NCBI RefSeq assembly: GCF_015143595.1
Contig: NZ_WYEU01000001.1
Location: forward strand, 682,001 to 746,000
Reading direction: 5' to 3'
Source of the DNA: Sneathiella sp. P13V-1
GTDB taxonomy: Bacteria > Pseudomonadota > Alphaproteobacteria > Sneathiellales > Sneathiellaceae
Length of the DNA: 64,000 bases
Numbering within the stretch: position 1 is the stretch's first letter; each line of letters starts with the position of its first letter. Under the pieces are notes generated by a model, which saw only the letters and a list, made by a program, of their open reading frames with translations, made no database searches and had not been told where the DNA came from. Shown piece after piece: positions 1 through 7,781 of the stretch. The position numbers were made by a program, and so were the translations under genes.

Positions 1-1359
1 AGGGGACAATCCAATGGGCGCAAAAGCCGTTACAGAAATCACGGTTGCACCCAGCAAAGGCCATTTCGTCTGGGAGACAATAAGTTTTGCTGCCTCTACC
101 CGGTTTAGGCCGCGTTTGATACCGATAAGGATCCCTTCGGCCACCACAATGGCGTTATCCACCAGCATCCCCAGCGCAATGATCAGCGCCCCCAATGAAA
201 TACGGTGCAGATCAATGGCAAATAACTTCATGGCAATAAAGGTCGCCAGGATCGTGATCAGCAGAACAAGGCTCATCAGGATACCGGAACGCAACCCCAT
301 AGAGACAAGTAGAACCACAATCACAATGGCAATGGCTTGACCCAGACTGATCACAAAATCACTGACGGATTGGTCCACTTGCGCAGGCTGATCATAAATC
401 ACGCCGATTTCCATGCCGATAGGACGCGCATATTCCAGCGCTTCCAGCCGTTCATTAACGGCCTGACCGACTTCAACAACGTTCACACCGGTTGAAAAGG
501 ACACACCCAATGTAAGAGCGGCTTCACCGTTGAAGCGATAAATATGGGACGGGGGATCCGAATATGTACGCTTCACATCTGCAACGTCAGACAGATAAAT
601 GATCTTACCATTGGCCTGACCCAACATCAGATCACGAAGCTCACCTACACCGCTTCTGTCCTCAGCGCTTTCAATACGGATATATTCACTACCGACAAGG
701 ATATTGCCGGCATCACTCACCAAATTCTGATTCTGCAACAAAGACGCCAGCATGGAAACCGACATGTTAAGCGCTGTCAATTTCGCACGGTTTACTTCCA
801 GGACGATTTGTTCCGTCCGGCGACCACCCACGGCAACCTTGCCAACTCCCTCCACAAGAACCAACTCACGGCGAATATAATCCACATAATCAGCAAGCTC
901 CTCATAGGAATATCCGGGCCCGGTCACCGCCATAAAGACGCCATACACGTCGCCAAAATCATCATTGATGATCGGGGCGTTTGCCCCCGGTGGAAGCCTT
1001 CCTTCCATATCCCGGATTTTGCGGCGCATTTCATCCCAGATCTGGGCAAGATCCGCTTTACGGTAGATGCTTTTCATCTCTACCTCTACCTGGGAACGGC
1101 CTGCAGAAGATATGGATTTGATATTGTCCACATATGGAAGTTGCTGCAGTGCGTTCTCAATGGGCAGCGTGACTTCCTCTTCCACCTCAACCGGGGATGC
1201 CCCAGGGTATGACGTGACGATCACAGACTGTTTAATCGTAAATTCCGGATCTTCAAGGCGCCCAAGTCCCAAAAAGGCAAGTATACCGCCGCCGATCAGG
1301 ATCAGCGTGATCATCCAACTGACGGTCGTGCGTTTGATGGAATATTCTGTAAGGTCCAT
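1..1359 (-). CDS. RND efflux pump inner-membrane permease (5' part only)
   Basis: Reading the minus strand from an ATG at 1359 gives 453 uninterrupted codons that run off the left edge, so only the N-terminal ~45% of a ~1000-residue AcrB/HAE1-type permease is visible. The protein begins MDLTEYSIKR, followed by a first membrane helix (about residues 14-33). A large periplasmic porter region follows, including a YPGASPVEVEE segment typical of the family, then a cluster of membrane helices from about residue 335. The TM4 signature reads GMLVDNAIVVAEG, with one Asp followed by Asn where AcrB has two Asp; the Asp should belong to the proton relay. The start lies 14 bp after the stop of the adaptor gene, so both form one operon. 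It should export hydrophobic drugs or metabolites across the envelope using the proton gradient. The family is certain; the substrate is unknown. Confidence 0.93.
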   Translation of the reverse strand, partial: MDLTEYSIKRTTVSWMITLILIGGGILAFLGLGRLEDPEFTIKQSVIVTSYPGASPVEVEEEVTLPIENALQQLPYVDNIKSISSAGRSQVEVEMKSIYRKADLAQIWDEMRRKIRDMEGRLPPGANAPIINDDFGDVYGVFMAVTGPGYSYEELADYVDYIRRELVLVEGVGKVAVGGRRTEQIVLEVNRAKLTALNMSVSMLASLLQNQNLVSDAGNILVGSEYIRIESAEDRSGVGELRDLMLGQANGKIIYLSDVADVKRTYSDPPSHIYRFNGEAALTLGVSFSTGVNVVEVGQAVNERLEALEYARPIGMEIGVIYDQPAQVDQSVSDFVISLGQAIAIVIVVLLVSMGLRSGILMSLVLLITILATFIAMKLFAIDLHRISLGALIIALGMLVDNAIVVAEGILIGIKRGLNRVEAAKLIVSQTKWPLLGATVISVTAFAPIGLSP

Positions 1360-1373
1360 TTCTACACCCCGCC

Positions 1374-2474
1374 TTAAAGGCCACGTTCTTTAGGAAGGGC
1401 GCGGACGGTCTGACCTTCGCGAAGATAATCTACACCCGCAGCAATCACGCGGTTACCTTCAATCAACCCTTGTGAAATGAGCAACTGATCCCCTTCGATC
1501 CGCTTCACAGCAACCCGCGTTTTGGTCACCGTATTGTCCGACTTCACAAGCCAGACCCATGTTCCGCCATCTTTCTCAAACACGGCCTCTACAGGGACGC
1601 TGAGATCATTTTTCTGCTCTCCGATGATTTGGCTGACATCCACGATCACATTCACACTCATACCCGGCAGCGCGGTCAGGCCTGTCGGGATCGGCATGCT
1701 GACAACAACACGGAAAGACCGGGTCGACGCATCGGGGAGTGTTTCATGTTCCTTGTAATAGGCTTCAAATACCTGATCGGGGACAGAATCAAACTTCACA
1801 TGAACAAGGCCACCATTGGTGTTGCCTTCATTGACCCGAACCAGAAGGTCTTCCGGTACATTGAAGGCTACATCGATATTCTGGTTCCCTTGAAAAAGGA
1901 CAATGGTCTGTTTTGCCTGAACATTTTCGAAATTTTCAACAAGAATGCGGCTGACGATACCATCATAAGGGGCCACAAGACGCGTATATTGCAAATCATC
2001 CCTTGCCTGTTTTAACGCTGCTTTCGCTCCTTCAAAATTTGTGCGGGCAATATCGAGCGTCGATTTGGAGACGTGATTTTTCTTTTGGAGCTGCTGACGA
2101 CGCTCCAGCTCAATCCGGGTGAGATCATATGTCGCCTTCCGGTCCGCCAAAACATTCTGATAGCGGGCGTCATCAAGACGGGCGATCAAATCTCCTTGTT
2201 TCAGTTCCTGCCCGGCCCGAACGGGCAGATCATTAATCGGGCCACTGACACGAAATGCCAGTTCTGATTTTCGGCTCGCTTCAGTGATACCAGGGAACAC
2301 CTTGGTCAAAATTCCAGAACCGGCACCCACTTCAATAATCTTCGCCGGCCGGATGATGTTGGGTTTAACTTCTGCCTCTTTGTCACCGTCCTCAAGGCAC
2401 GCTGACAAAAGAACCACCAAAGGTAACAATAAAAGGCTTTTTAGCGCCAGCTTCGTTGAAACACGTCTACTCAT
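1374..2474 (-). CDS. RND efflux periplasmic adaptor (membrane fusion) lipoprotein
   Basis: This 366-residue protein is the adaptor partner of the downstream RND permease. The N-terminus carries a lipoprotein signal ending LLSAC (Cys about residue 26), which should anchor it to the inner membrane facing the periplasm. A barrel-sandwich/lipoyl half, an alpha-helical hairpin (about 100-165, rich in Arg, Lys, Gln) and beta-barrel plus membrane-proximal domains follow, with the usual RLDDARYQ and LVAPYDGIVSR segments. It bridges the permease to an outer-membrane channel; no TolC-like gene is in view. It is the first gene of the operon and is divergent from a TetR regulator, with a palindromic operator between them. 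Length and order match AcrA/MexA-type proteins. Confidence 0.93.
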   Translation of the reverse strand: MSRRVSTKLALKSLLLLPLVVLLSACLEDGDKEAEVKPNIIRPAKIIEVGAGSGILTKVFPGITEASRKSELAFRVSGPINDLPVRAGQELKQGDLIARLDDARYQNVLADRKATYDLTRIELERRQQLQKKNHVSKSTLDIARTNFEGAKAALKQARDDLQYTRLVAPYDGIVSRILVENFENVQAKQTIVLFQGNQNIDVAFNVPEDLLVRVNEGNTNGGLVHVKFDSVPDQVFEAYYKEHETLPDASTRSFRVVVSMPIPTGLTALPGMSVNVIVDVSQIIGEQKNDLSVPVEAVFEKDGGTWVWLVKSDNTVTKTRVAVKRIEGDQLLISQGLIEGNRVIAAGVDYLREGQTVRALPKERGL

Positions 2475-2538
2475 CGTTTCACTCCATCCGGGGGCGTCTG
2501 CCCACTGAAACTTATTTGAAGAGGGTCGTTTATATACT

Positions 2539-2562
2539 TATACATACATCCGTGTATGTATA
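2539..2562. promoter_or_regulatory. AcrR/TtgR-type operator palindrome
   Basis: Two perfect 10-bp inverted arms, TATACATACA and TGTATGTATA, flank a 4-bp TCCG spacer. The TACATACA...TGTATGTA pattern resembles operators of AcrR/TtgR-type repressors. It lies 64 bp upstream of both the adaptor start and the regulator ATG, so one site could control both directions. Binding is inferred, not shown. Confidence 0.75.
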
Positions 2563-2625
2563 TTTAATCACATTTCACATATTAAGTTTCTTGATATTAC
2601 AAATTGATTGATATTTAGTTTGGGC

Positions 2626-3255
2626 ATGGCCAGGAAAACCAAAGAAGAAGCAGAGAAAACCTATCACGCGCTTTTAAGCGCTGCCGCAGAGATGTTCACA
2701 TCGCTGGGGGTGGAGGCCTGTACACTAAACGCCATTGCAGAAAAAGCTGGGGTAACGCGCGGGGCCTTTTACTGGCATTTCAAAAACAAGGAAGACATCC
2801 TAAAAGGCCTTTGGCTGACTTACACGAAACCCGCTTTGACCGAAAATCGTGAGAAAATCCTGACCGCACCCTCTGAAGATAAGCTCAAGACACTCTATCA
2901 GTGCCTGATTGATATTCTACACCGCATAGAGAAGGATACCGAACTTGGGCAGGTCTTCTCCATTATTTTGGGAAACTCGGAACTCACTATCAGGAACCCA
3001 GATGTGAAAGCCTTCTTCGATGAAGAAAGAAGCATGTTTCGCGAAACTATAGAACATGCGTTTGAGGCTGAGCGGAATATTGGAAATCTACCCGAGAATA
3101 CCAATATCCATATCTCTGCCACTGGATTGGTTTGTCTGGTTTCCGGTATGGTGAGCGAGTTCTTTACCGGCTTTGAAGATGTCAGTCTAACAAAGCATGG
3201 GCAGATTTATCTCGATACTTATTTCAAAGGCCTGGGCTTGAAAATTCCCACCTAA
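2626..3255 (+). CDS. TetR/AcrR-family transcriptional repressor
   Basis: This 209-residue regulator has an N-terminal helix-turn-helix (about residues 10-55) containing TLNAIAEKAGVTRGAFYWHFKN, typical of AcrR/TtgR repressors, and a ligand-binding C-terminal half. I start it at the ATG at 2626 (MARKTKEEAEKT), which aligns with the AcrR N-terminus. An in-frame TTG at 2608 would add six residues but has no better ribosome site. It is divergent from the RND operon, with the operator-like palindrome at 2539-2562 between them, so it most likely represses the pump and itself and is released by pump substrates. Confidence 0.92.
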   Translation: MARKTKEEAEKTYHALLSAAAEMFTSLGVEACTLNAIAEKAGVTRGAFYWHFKNKEDILKGLWLTYTKPALTENREKILTAPSEDKLKTLYQCLIDILHRIEKDTELGQVFSIILGNSELTIRNPDVKAFFDEERSMFRETIEHAFEAERNIGNLPENTNIHISATGLVCLVSGMVSEFFTGFEDVSLTKHGQIYLDTYFKGLGLKIPT

Positions 3256-3292
3256 CATTTACTGATCTGTAAATGTGTGATGTTCATCACAC
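3256..3292. promoter_or_regulatory. Overlapping palindromes with a CRP-like site
   Basis: Two symmetric elements overlap by one base. The first is CATTTAC-N6-GTAAATG (3256-3275). The second has perfect 8-bp arms GTGTGATG and CATCACAC around TT (3275-3292) and contains TGTGA-N6-TCACA, the core of a CRP site. They lie 76 bp before the start of the PhzF-like gene and just after the TetR stop. No T-run follows, so a terminator is less likely than a regulator site. Confidence 0.5.
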
Positions 3293-3367
3293 TTTGAAAT
3301 GTTGAAAAACTTTCCAACAAGCGCCACCTTGGTCACAACAGAGATCAATTAAATGAGAGGTGCCCTC

Positions 3368-4198
3368 ATGAATATTCAACGTTTTGCCTCCTTTTCGGCG
3401 GCAGATGAAGGTGGAAATCCCGCCGGTGTCGTCTTGTCTGACACAATGCCAGAAGTATCAGAAATGCAACGAGTTGCCGCGGAAGTCGGCTATTCTGAAA
3501 CCGCTTTCGCCGCGCCTGAAAAAGACGGTTTTCGGGTTCGCTATTTTGCGCCTGAAAGCGAAGTTCCCTTTTGCGGTCACGCGACCATCGCTCTGGGCGC
3601 TGCCCTTGCTGAAACCCATGGCGAAGGAAACTATCCACTATACTTGAACAATGCTGAAATCAGTGTTGAAGGGTCAAAAGAGACCAATCTGTACAGTGCC
3701 GCGTTAATCTCGCCGCCGACAAAAAGTGAAGCCCTTGATGGGGGAACACTCGCCCGTATCTTGGCCCTTTTTGGATATTCCGAAGATGATCTGAACACCG
3801 ATCTGCCCCCTGCCCGCATTCATGGGGGGGCTGATCATGTGGTGATCGCCCTAAACTCACGTGAAGCGCTCGCCCGTATGGATTACGATCTGGCGGCCGG
3901 TGCTGACCTGATGCGAGAGCTGGGTCTGGTGACTATTATGCTGGTCCACCAGATTTCGGATAACGCGTATAATGTCCGCAATGCCTTTGCCAGTGGCGGT
4001 GTTCTGGAAGACCCGGCCACGGGGGCTGCCGCCGCAGCTTTCTCTGGCTACCTCAGGGATCTTGGTATCGTTACTGATGGCAAACTTTCCCTGCGCCAGG
4101 GCGAAGACATGCAAAGCCCAAGCGACATTACAACCGAGATCACTCCTGAAAAAGGCGCGCCCATTCGCGTTTCAGGAACGGTTCGTGTTATCTCGTAA
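3368..4198 (+). CDS. PhzF-family isomerase-like protein
   Basis: This 276-residue protein matches the PhzF fold family, in which two similar halves surround an active site and act as isomerases. The N-terminal GNPAG motif (about residues 16-20), the YSETAF segment carrying the expected catalytic Glu (about 45) and the C-terminal DPATGAAAAAF segment are all present. I chose ATG 3368 because GAGAGG precedes it at good spacing; an ATG 15 bp upstream has none. No phenazine genes are nearby, so a phenazine role is not implied; most members have unknown substrates. It stands alone downstream of a CRP-like palindrome. Confidence 0.88.
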   Translation: MNIQRFASFSAADEGGNPAGVVLSDTMPEVSEMQRVAAEVGYSETAFAAPEKDGFRVRYFAPESEVPFCGHATIALGAALAETHGEGNYPLYLNNAEISVEGSKETNLYSAALISPPTKSEALDGGTLARILALFGYSEDDLNTDLPPARIHGGADHVVIALNSREALARMDYDLAAGADLMRELGLVTIMLVHQISDNAYNVRNAFASGGVLEDPATGAAAAAFSGYLRDLGIVTDGKLSLRQGEDMQSPSDITTEITPEKGAPIRVSGTVRVIS

Positions 4199-4333
4199 TC
4201 CAGCTTTCGTCCCGCCCGTTCCCTTTATTGTGATTGGACCCCGTTAAAGGGGACGGGCCCCTAAACTCCCTGTCTTGATTTTGACAATTTCCCCTGTCAT
4301 TGTGGCCTGGGGTAAACGGGTTTATGGGGCAGC

Positions 4334-5389
4334 ATGAACAAAAGAGACGCACAAAGGCGCGCTGAACAGATCCTCTCCTTTCAACAGGAAATGGAGATTT
4401 TGAAATCCGAACAGGTTCTACGGCTTAGTGAAACAGACCGGTCGGCAGTATCCAACTATCATGAGGAGCTGCTCGATCATCTCTCCGCCACTTTCGATAC
4501 AGATCGCACCAAAGGGCAGGCGAACCTGTCTATCGGGATGCAGATCGCATCTACATTAGGGGCCATTGCCTTTTCTTTTGCCCTGTTTCTGGTTTTTGAA
4601 AATTTCTGGGATGATCTTGGCATCTATATCCAGTTGGGGCTTGCCAGCCTCCTTCCGTTTATTGGGTTAGGTCTTACGATAGCCGTCGATCGTATTTTCA
4701 AAACACCTTATTACACGGGGCTTTCGGTAATCGTTGCCATCGCCTGTCTGGTCGGAAATATTCTGATTTTGGGGCATTACTTTAACTTACCTGACAGTCC
4801 CAATGCCTTTTTGCTGTGGGGGGTATACGGGGTTATCCTGTCCCTCCGATATCAATTGGCCTTCCCGTTTTTCCTATCCGTTTTGTCCATCTTCACCTTT
4901 ATCGGTGGGTATATAACAGAGGTGCTGGGCTATAACTGGTCCCACACCATCTATGGGGAATTATACCTTGCCCCCGCATTGATCATCGCGGCGGCCTGTT
5001 ATCTTTATCTGCCAGCCCGGCGCTATCACCTGACCCCTGTTTTATTCCTGACGGCCTTTCTTGTGGCGGCCGTCAGTCTTCTGCAACTTAGCCTTGCGGG
5101 GCGGTACAGTTTTTTCACCATCGACAGGGACTTCGTCGAGTTTTTCTACACATTGCTTGCGCTTGGCTTTGGTGGCATCTCAATTGCTATTTCCCTGAAA
5201 GAGGATTGGAGCTTCAGTAAATATGCCGCTATCGGTTTTCTGATATTGGTCCTCCTCACCAAATATTATGACTGGGCGTGGGATGTGCTGCCGGAATATG
5301 TCTTCTTCCTGATCCTGGGCATATTCTCCATCGCAATTATTATCGTATTGCGGAAAACACGCGCTTACCTGCAAGGAGCTTCCTCATGA
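4334..5389 (+). CDS. Polytopic membrane protein, possibly DUF2157/DUF4401-like
   Basis: This 351-residue protein has a soluble, charged N-terminus of about 70 residues, with QILSFQQEMEILKSEQVLRLSETD, which is plausibly helical. Roughly ten hydrophobic membrane helices fill the rest. The layout (short cytoplasmic head, then tightly packed helices, with a downstream exported partner) recalls DUF2157/DUF4401 proteins, but I cannot confirm the family by eye and its function is unknown. Its TGA overlaps the ATG of the next gene by 4 bp, so the pair is translationally coupled. A diverged copy of the same two-gene module follows at 6202-7781. Confidence 0.7.
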   Translation: MNKRDAQRRAEQILSFQQEMEILKSEQVLRLSETDRSAVSNYHEELLDHLSATFDTDRTKGQANLSIGMQIASTLGAIAFSFALFLVFENFWDDLGIYIQLGLASLLPFIGLGLTIAVDRIFKTPYYTGLSVIVAIACLVGNILILGHYFNLPDSPNAFLLWGVYGVILSLRYQLAFPFFLSVLSIFTFIGGYITEVLGYNWSHTIYGELYLAPALIIAAACYLYLPARRYHLTPVLFLTAFLVAAVSLLQLSLAGRYSFFTIDRDFVEFFYTLLALGFGGISIAISLKEDWSFSKYAAIGFLILVLLTKYYDWAWDVLPEYVFFLILGIFSIAIIIVLRKTRAYLQGASS

Positions 5390-6063
5390 AGAAATTATAC
5401 CTTCCTTTGGCGCTCCTCACGCTTATTAGCGCAAATTCCTTTCTATACGCAAAAGACCAGATCAATAAGGGGAGTGAGCCCGTCGGTACGCTCGCCATCA
5501 ATAATTGCAATCTGAATTATTCGAAATACTCAAACCCGTTCCGCTTGCCCTCTTTAAGCTTTTCATTTGAATCTTTAACGCTTTCACGGGCAGAGCTGCT
5601 GGCCTCTGGCGTTCCTGAAAGCTACTTCCCAGCCATAGAAGACTGGAAGGAAAAGAAACTGTTCATAGTGGTCAGCAACAAAGAAGAATACCGTGAACGC
5701 TTCAAGTCGGATTGGAGCAAATATTACGACCGTCCTTTTTATGGCAAAACGGATAGTGCGATGCTCATCGCCGCAGGCAGTGACAAAGACGCACTTGCCA
5801 CCAGATACCCGAAATCAGGTGGATATATTATCCTGAACGGCCATGTGCGCCCCACATATCAGCCTAAAGACCTGACCCACTACACGCTTGCACCACGTTA
5901 TGTAAGCCTTGCCATCCCCGCCGCCTTACGCGAAGAAATAGACGCGCTATTGGAAACTCCAGAAAATGTAGGCGCGTCCTGCAAACCCGAATACAACATC
6001 ACGGTCAAATGGGGATCCAGCAGGATCCCATGGATCGATACCGCAAGAAGAATTAGTGGTTAG
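5386..6063 (+). CDS. Exported protein, partner of the upstream membrane protein
   Basis: This 225-residue protein starts at the ATG overlapping the previous stop (ATGA). A signal peptide (about residues 1-20, LALLTLISANSFLYA) sends it to the periplasm. The mature part has a Cys near the front (NNCNLNYS) and another near the end (SCKPEY), which could form a disulfide, and ends in the conserved ITVKWGSS-IPWID segment shared with the copy at 7080-7781. I do not recognise the family. By position it resembles the GDYXXLXY-type partners of DUF2157/DUF4401 proteins, but the name-giving motif is not visible. Confidence 0.7.
   Translation: MKKLYLPLALLTLISANSFLYAKDQINKGSEPVGTLAINNCNLNYSKYSNPFRLPSLSFSFESLTLSRAELLASGVPESYFPAIEDWKEKKLFIVVSNKEEYRERFKSDWSKYYDRPFYGKTDSAMLIAAGSDKDALATRYPKSGGYIILNGHVRPTYQPKDLTHYTLAPRYVSLAIPAALREEIDALLETPENVGASCKPEYNITVKWGSSRIPWIDTARRISG
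6004..6035 (+). repeat. 32-bp near-identical repeat, copy 1
   Basis: This stretch, coding for VKWGSSRIPWID, matches 7722-7753 at 31 of 32 bases although the surrounding genes have diverged. It contains an inverted repeat, GGGATCC-AGCA-GGATCCC, that could form a hairpin. Confidence 0.8.
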
Positions 6064-6201
6064 ATTGTTAGAAAAGAAGATAGATATGCTTTCCACCTGC
6101 CCAAGATTTAAGCTGTCGATATTCCGTTAGCCAAATCACAACCATTTATATAATATGAAACTAAATCATAATCCAATTTTGGGAATTCAGATTGTATCAA
6201 T

Positions 6202-7080
6202 ATGAGCAACAAGGAATCTGAGGATTACGGCATAAAATTATACGCTGCCTTAGCTATTGCTGCCATTTCAATTGGTGTCGTAGCGTGGCTTTCATCAATC
6301 TGGCCAAACCTCAGTACGAATGAAAGGCTAATTGCCGCGCTACTCCCACCGCTTATAGGCATCTCCATTTCCTGCTTGTTAGAGTTTTTTCTGAAAGCAC
6401 CTCAAGTAGCAGCAATAGCAGCGCTAATATCTACCGCTTTAACAATAGGTTCTGTTTATGTACTCAATGCCTATTTCAATTTGCCGACATCAAATTCATC
6501 ACAGTTCCTTCTCGTAATGGCAGTGATGTTCTTTGCACTGCACTACCATTCAAGAATATTGCTTTTTTTCGCTACAATTTTTGTGATCTACTTATTTAAT
6601 AGCCTAATTAAAGATTTCTATGGCCTTGCTAATCCTAATCTCTACTTCTCAGATGTAGATCTTTTAGTCCCATTCACTTTATTTACTATAGTTAGTTCAA
6701 TAAAACGAACCGATCCCCATTCCTACTTACCAGTGCTTTTCTATGCTGCATTTATTTACATAGCAGCATATCTCCTCCCTCTATCAGTTTTGAGAGATGC
6801 AAGCTTTCTTAAAATAGATAATCAAGCTCCCAACCATGTTTATTTTTTCACAGCATTAGTATTTGGATTTGTTTCATTAATAATTTCGATAATGAGGGAT
6901 TGGTTTGTAAACGTGTGTGTTTCTATCGGATTTTTGATTTTTCTTTTGGTTATCAAGTTTTTAGCTGAATTTTTTACTACTATCCCAATTCATTTTTCAC
7001 TTCTTATTCTGGGTTTTTTCTTCTTAACAGTTTTCGAAACGATCAGAAGAAATAGAGCCAAACTGAGTGGCAAACACTAA
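6202..7080 (+). CDS. Second copy of the polytopic membrane protein, AT-rich
   Basis: This 292-residue protein is a shorter paralogue of the one at 4334-5389. It lacks most of the charged N-terminal head and starts almost directly with membrane helices, about nine in all. Shared features include the YFNLP-S segment (LNAYFNLPTSNSS against LGHYFNLPDSPNA), the loop with FLLVMAV and similar helix order. It is clearly more AT-rich than its neighbours, with many TTT, ATA and AAA codons, suggesting separate acquisition or relaxed selection. The stop (TAA) overlaps the ATG of the next gene by one base. Function is unknown, and the broken partner raises the question of whether this module still works. 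Confidence 0.68.
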   Translation: MSNKESEDYGIKLYAALAIAAISIGVVAWLSSIWPNLSTNERLIAALLPPLIGISISCLLEFFLKAPQVAAIAALISTALTIGSVYVLNAYFNLPTSNSSQFLLVMAVMFFALHYHSRILLFFATIFVIYLFNSLIKDFYGLANPNLYFSDVDLLVPFTLFTIVSSIKRTDPHSYLPVLFYAAFIYIAAYLLPLSVLRDASFLKIDNQAPNHVYFFTALVFGFVSLIISIMRDWFVNVCVSIGFLIFLLVIKFLAEFFTTIPIHFSLLILGFFFLTVFETIRRNRAKLSGKH

Positions 7081-7781
7081 TGAATGCGCTGTACTTTTTT
7101 CTAGCACTCATATGCCTTTTCGCAAGCTGCGCGATCCCATACGTCGAGGATTTCATGAACAAATCTTCAGTTGTCATTGGAGAGCTTGAGTTCACGAACT
7201 GCAGCACAAATTGGAAGTCAAACTATTCTCGGAACCGAAAAAAAGAAGTTGTTTATTCGCTGCCAAAAATGCACTTCTATCTTAAATACAATTCGCTGAA
7301 ACTGCGTGAAAGAGAGCTACTAACACATGGTATCTCTGTCCCTCTCGAAGGTAAAAAACCACATAGCATTTAAAATGTGTATGTCGTAGCCACAAGCGCA
7401 GATAGCTATATCTCTAAATTTAAATCTCAGTATAAAGAGTTTTATAAGACACCATTTATTGGCGATTCAGCAGGGCATATCCTTATCGCTGCAGGAAATG
7501 ATATTGATACTCTCATTGAAAGCTATCCTCTTAAAGAAGGTTACTCTGTCCTTCCAGGTAAAATTTACAAGAATTCTGACGCTGAGTTAGGAACGTATTT
7601 TAAACTTTCGCTTTCAGATATTGAGGCCATAGTACCATCTGAATATGAAACTTCATTAGATCTTGCCAACCCCAAGAAAGATAGCGCAACTAACAGCTGC
7701 ATTCCTCTATACACCATTACTGTCAAATGGGGATCCAGCGGGATCCCATGGATTGATGATGTCGGGAAAATAGACGGCTAG
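7080..7781 (+). pseudogene. Exported partner protein interrupted by an in-frame TAA
   Basis: The reading frame starts at ATG 7080 with a signal-peptide-like N-terminus (LALICLFASC, possibly a lipobox). It reaches TAA at 7371-7373 and then continues in the same frame from 7374 to 7781. Joined, the two parts align along their length with the intact protein at 5386-6063: EKKLFIVVSNKEEY there matches KKPHSI-stop-NVYVVATSADSY here, and both end in ITVKWGSS-IPWID. So this is one gene with a single nonsense codon, not two genes. The GTG at 7377 has no convincing ribosome site. A sequencing error or stop-codon readthrough would be the alternatives to loss of function. Confidence 0.72.
7722..7753 (+). 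repeat. 32-bp near-identical repeat, copy 2
   Basis: Second copy of the segment at 6004-6035, differing at one base (the Arg codon there is a Gly codon here). It lies at the 3' end of the interrupted paralogue. Confidence 0.8.

Noticed and set aside
544-1212. A 222-codon plus-strand frame over the RND permease
   Set aside because: The opposite strand encodes the permease continuously from 1359 to the window edge; the plus-strand product has no family features.
4226-4262. GGGG/CCCC symmetry after the PhzF-like gene as a terminator
   Set aside because: The stem is short and no T-run follows.
7377-7781. A separate 134-codon gene starting at GTG 7377
   Set aside because: It is in the same frame as 7080-7373 and aligns with the second half of the intact paralogue, so it is part of one interrupted gene.
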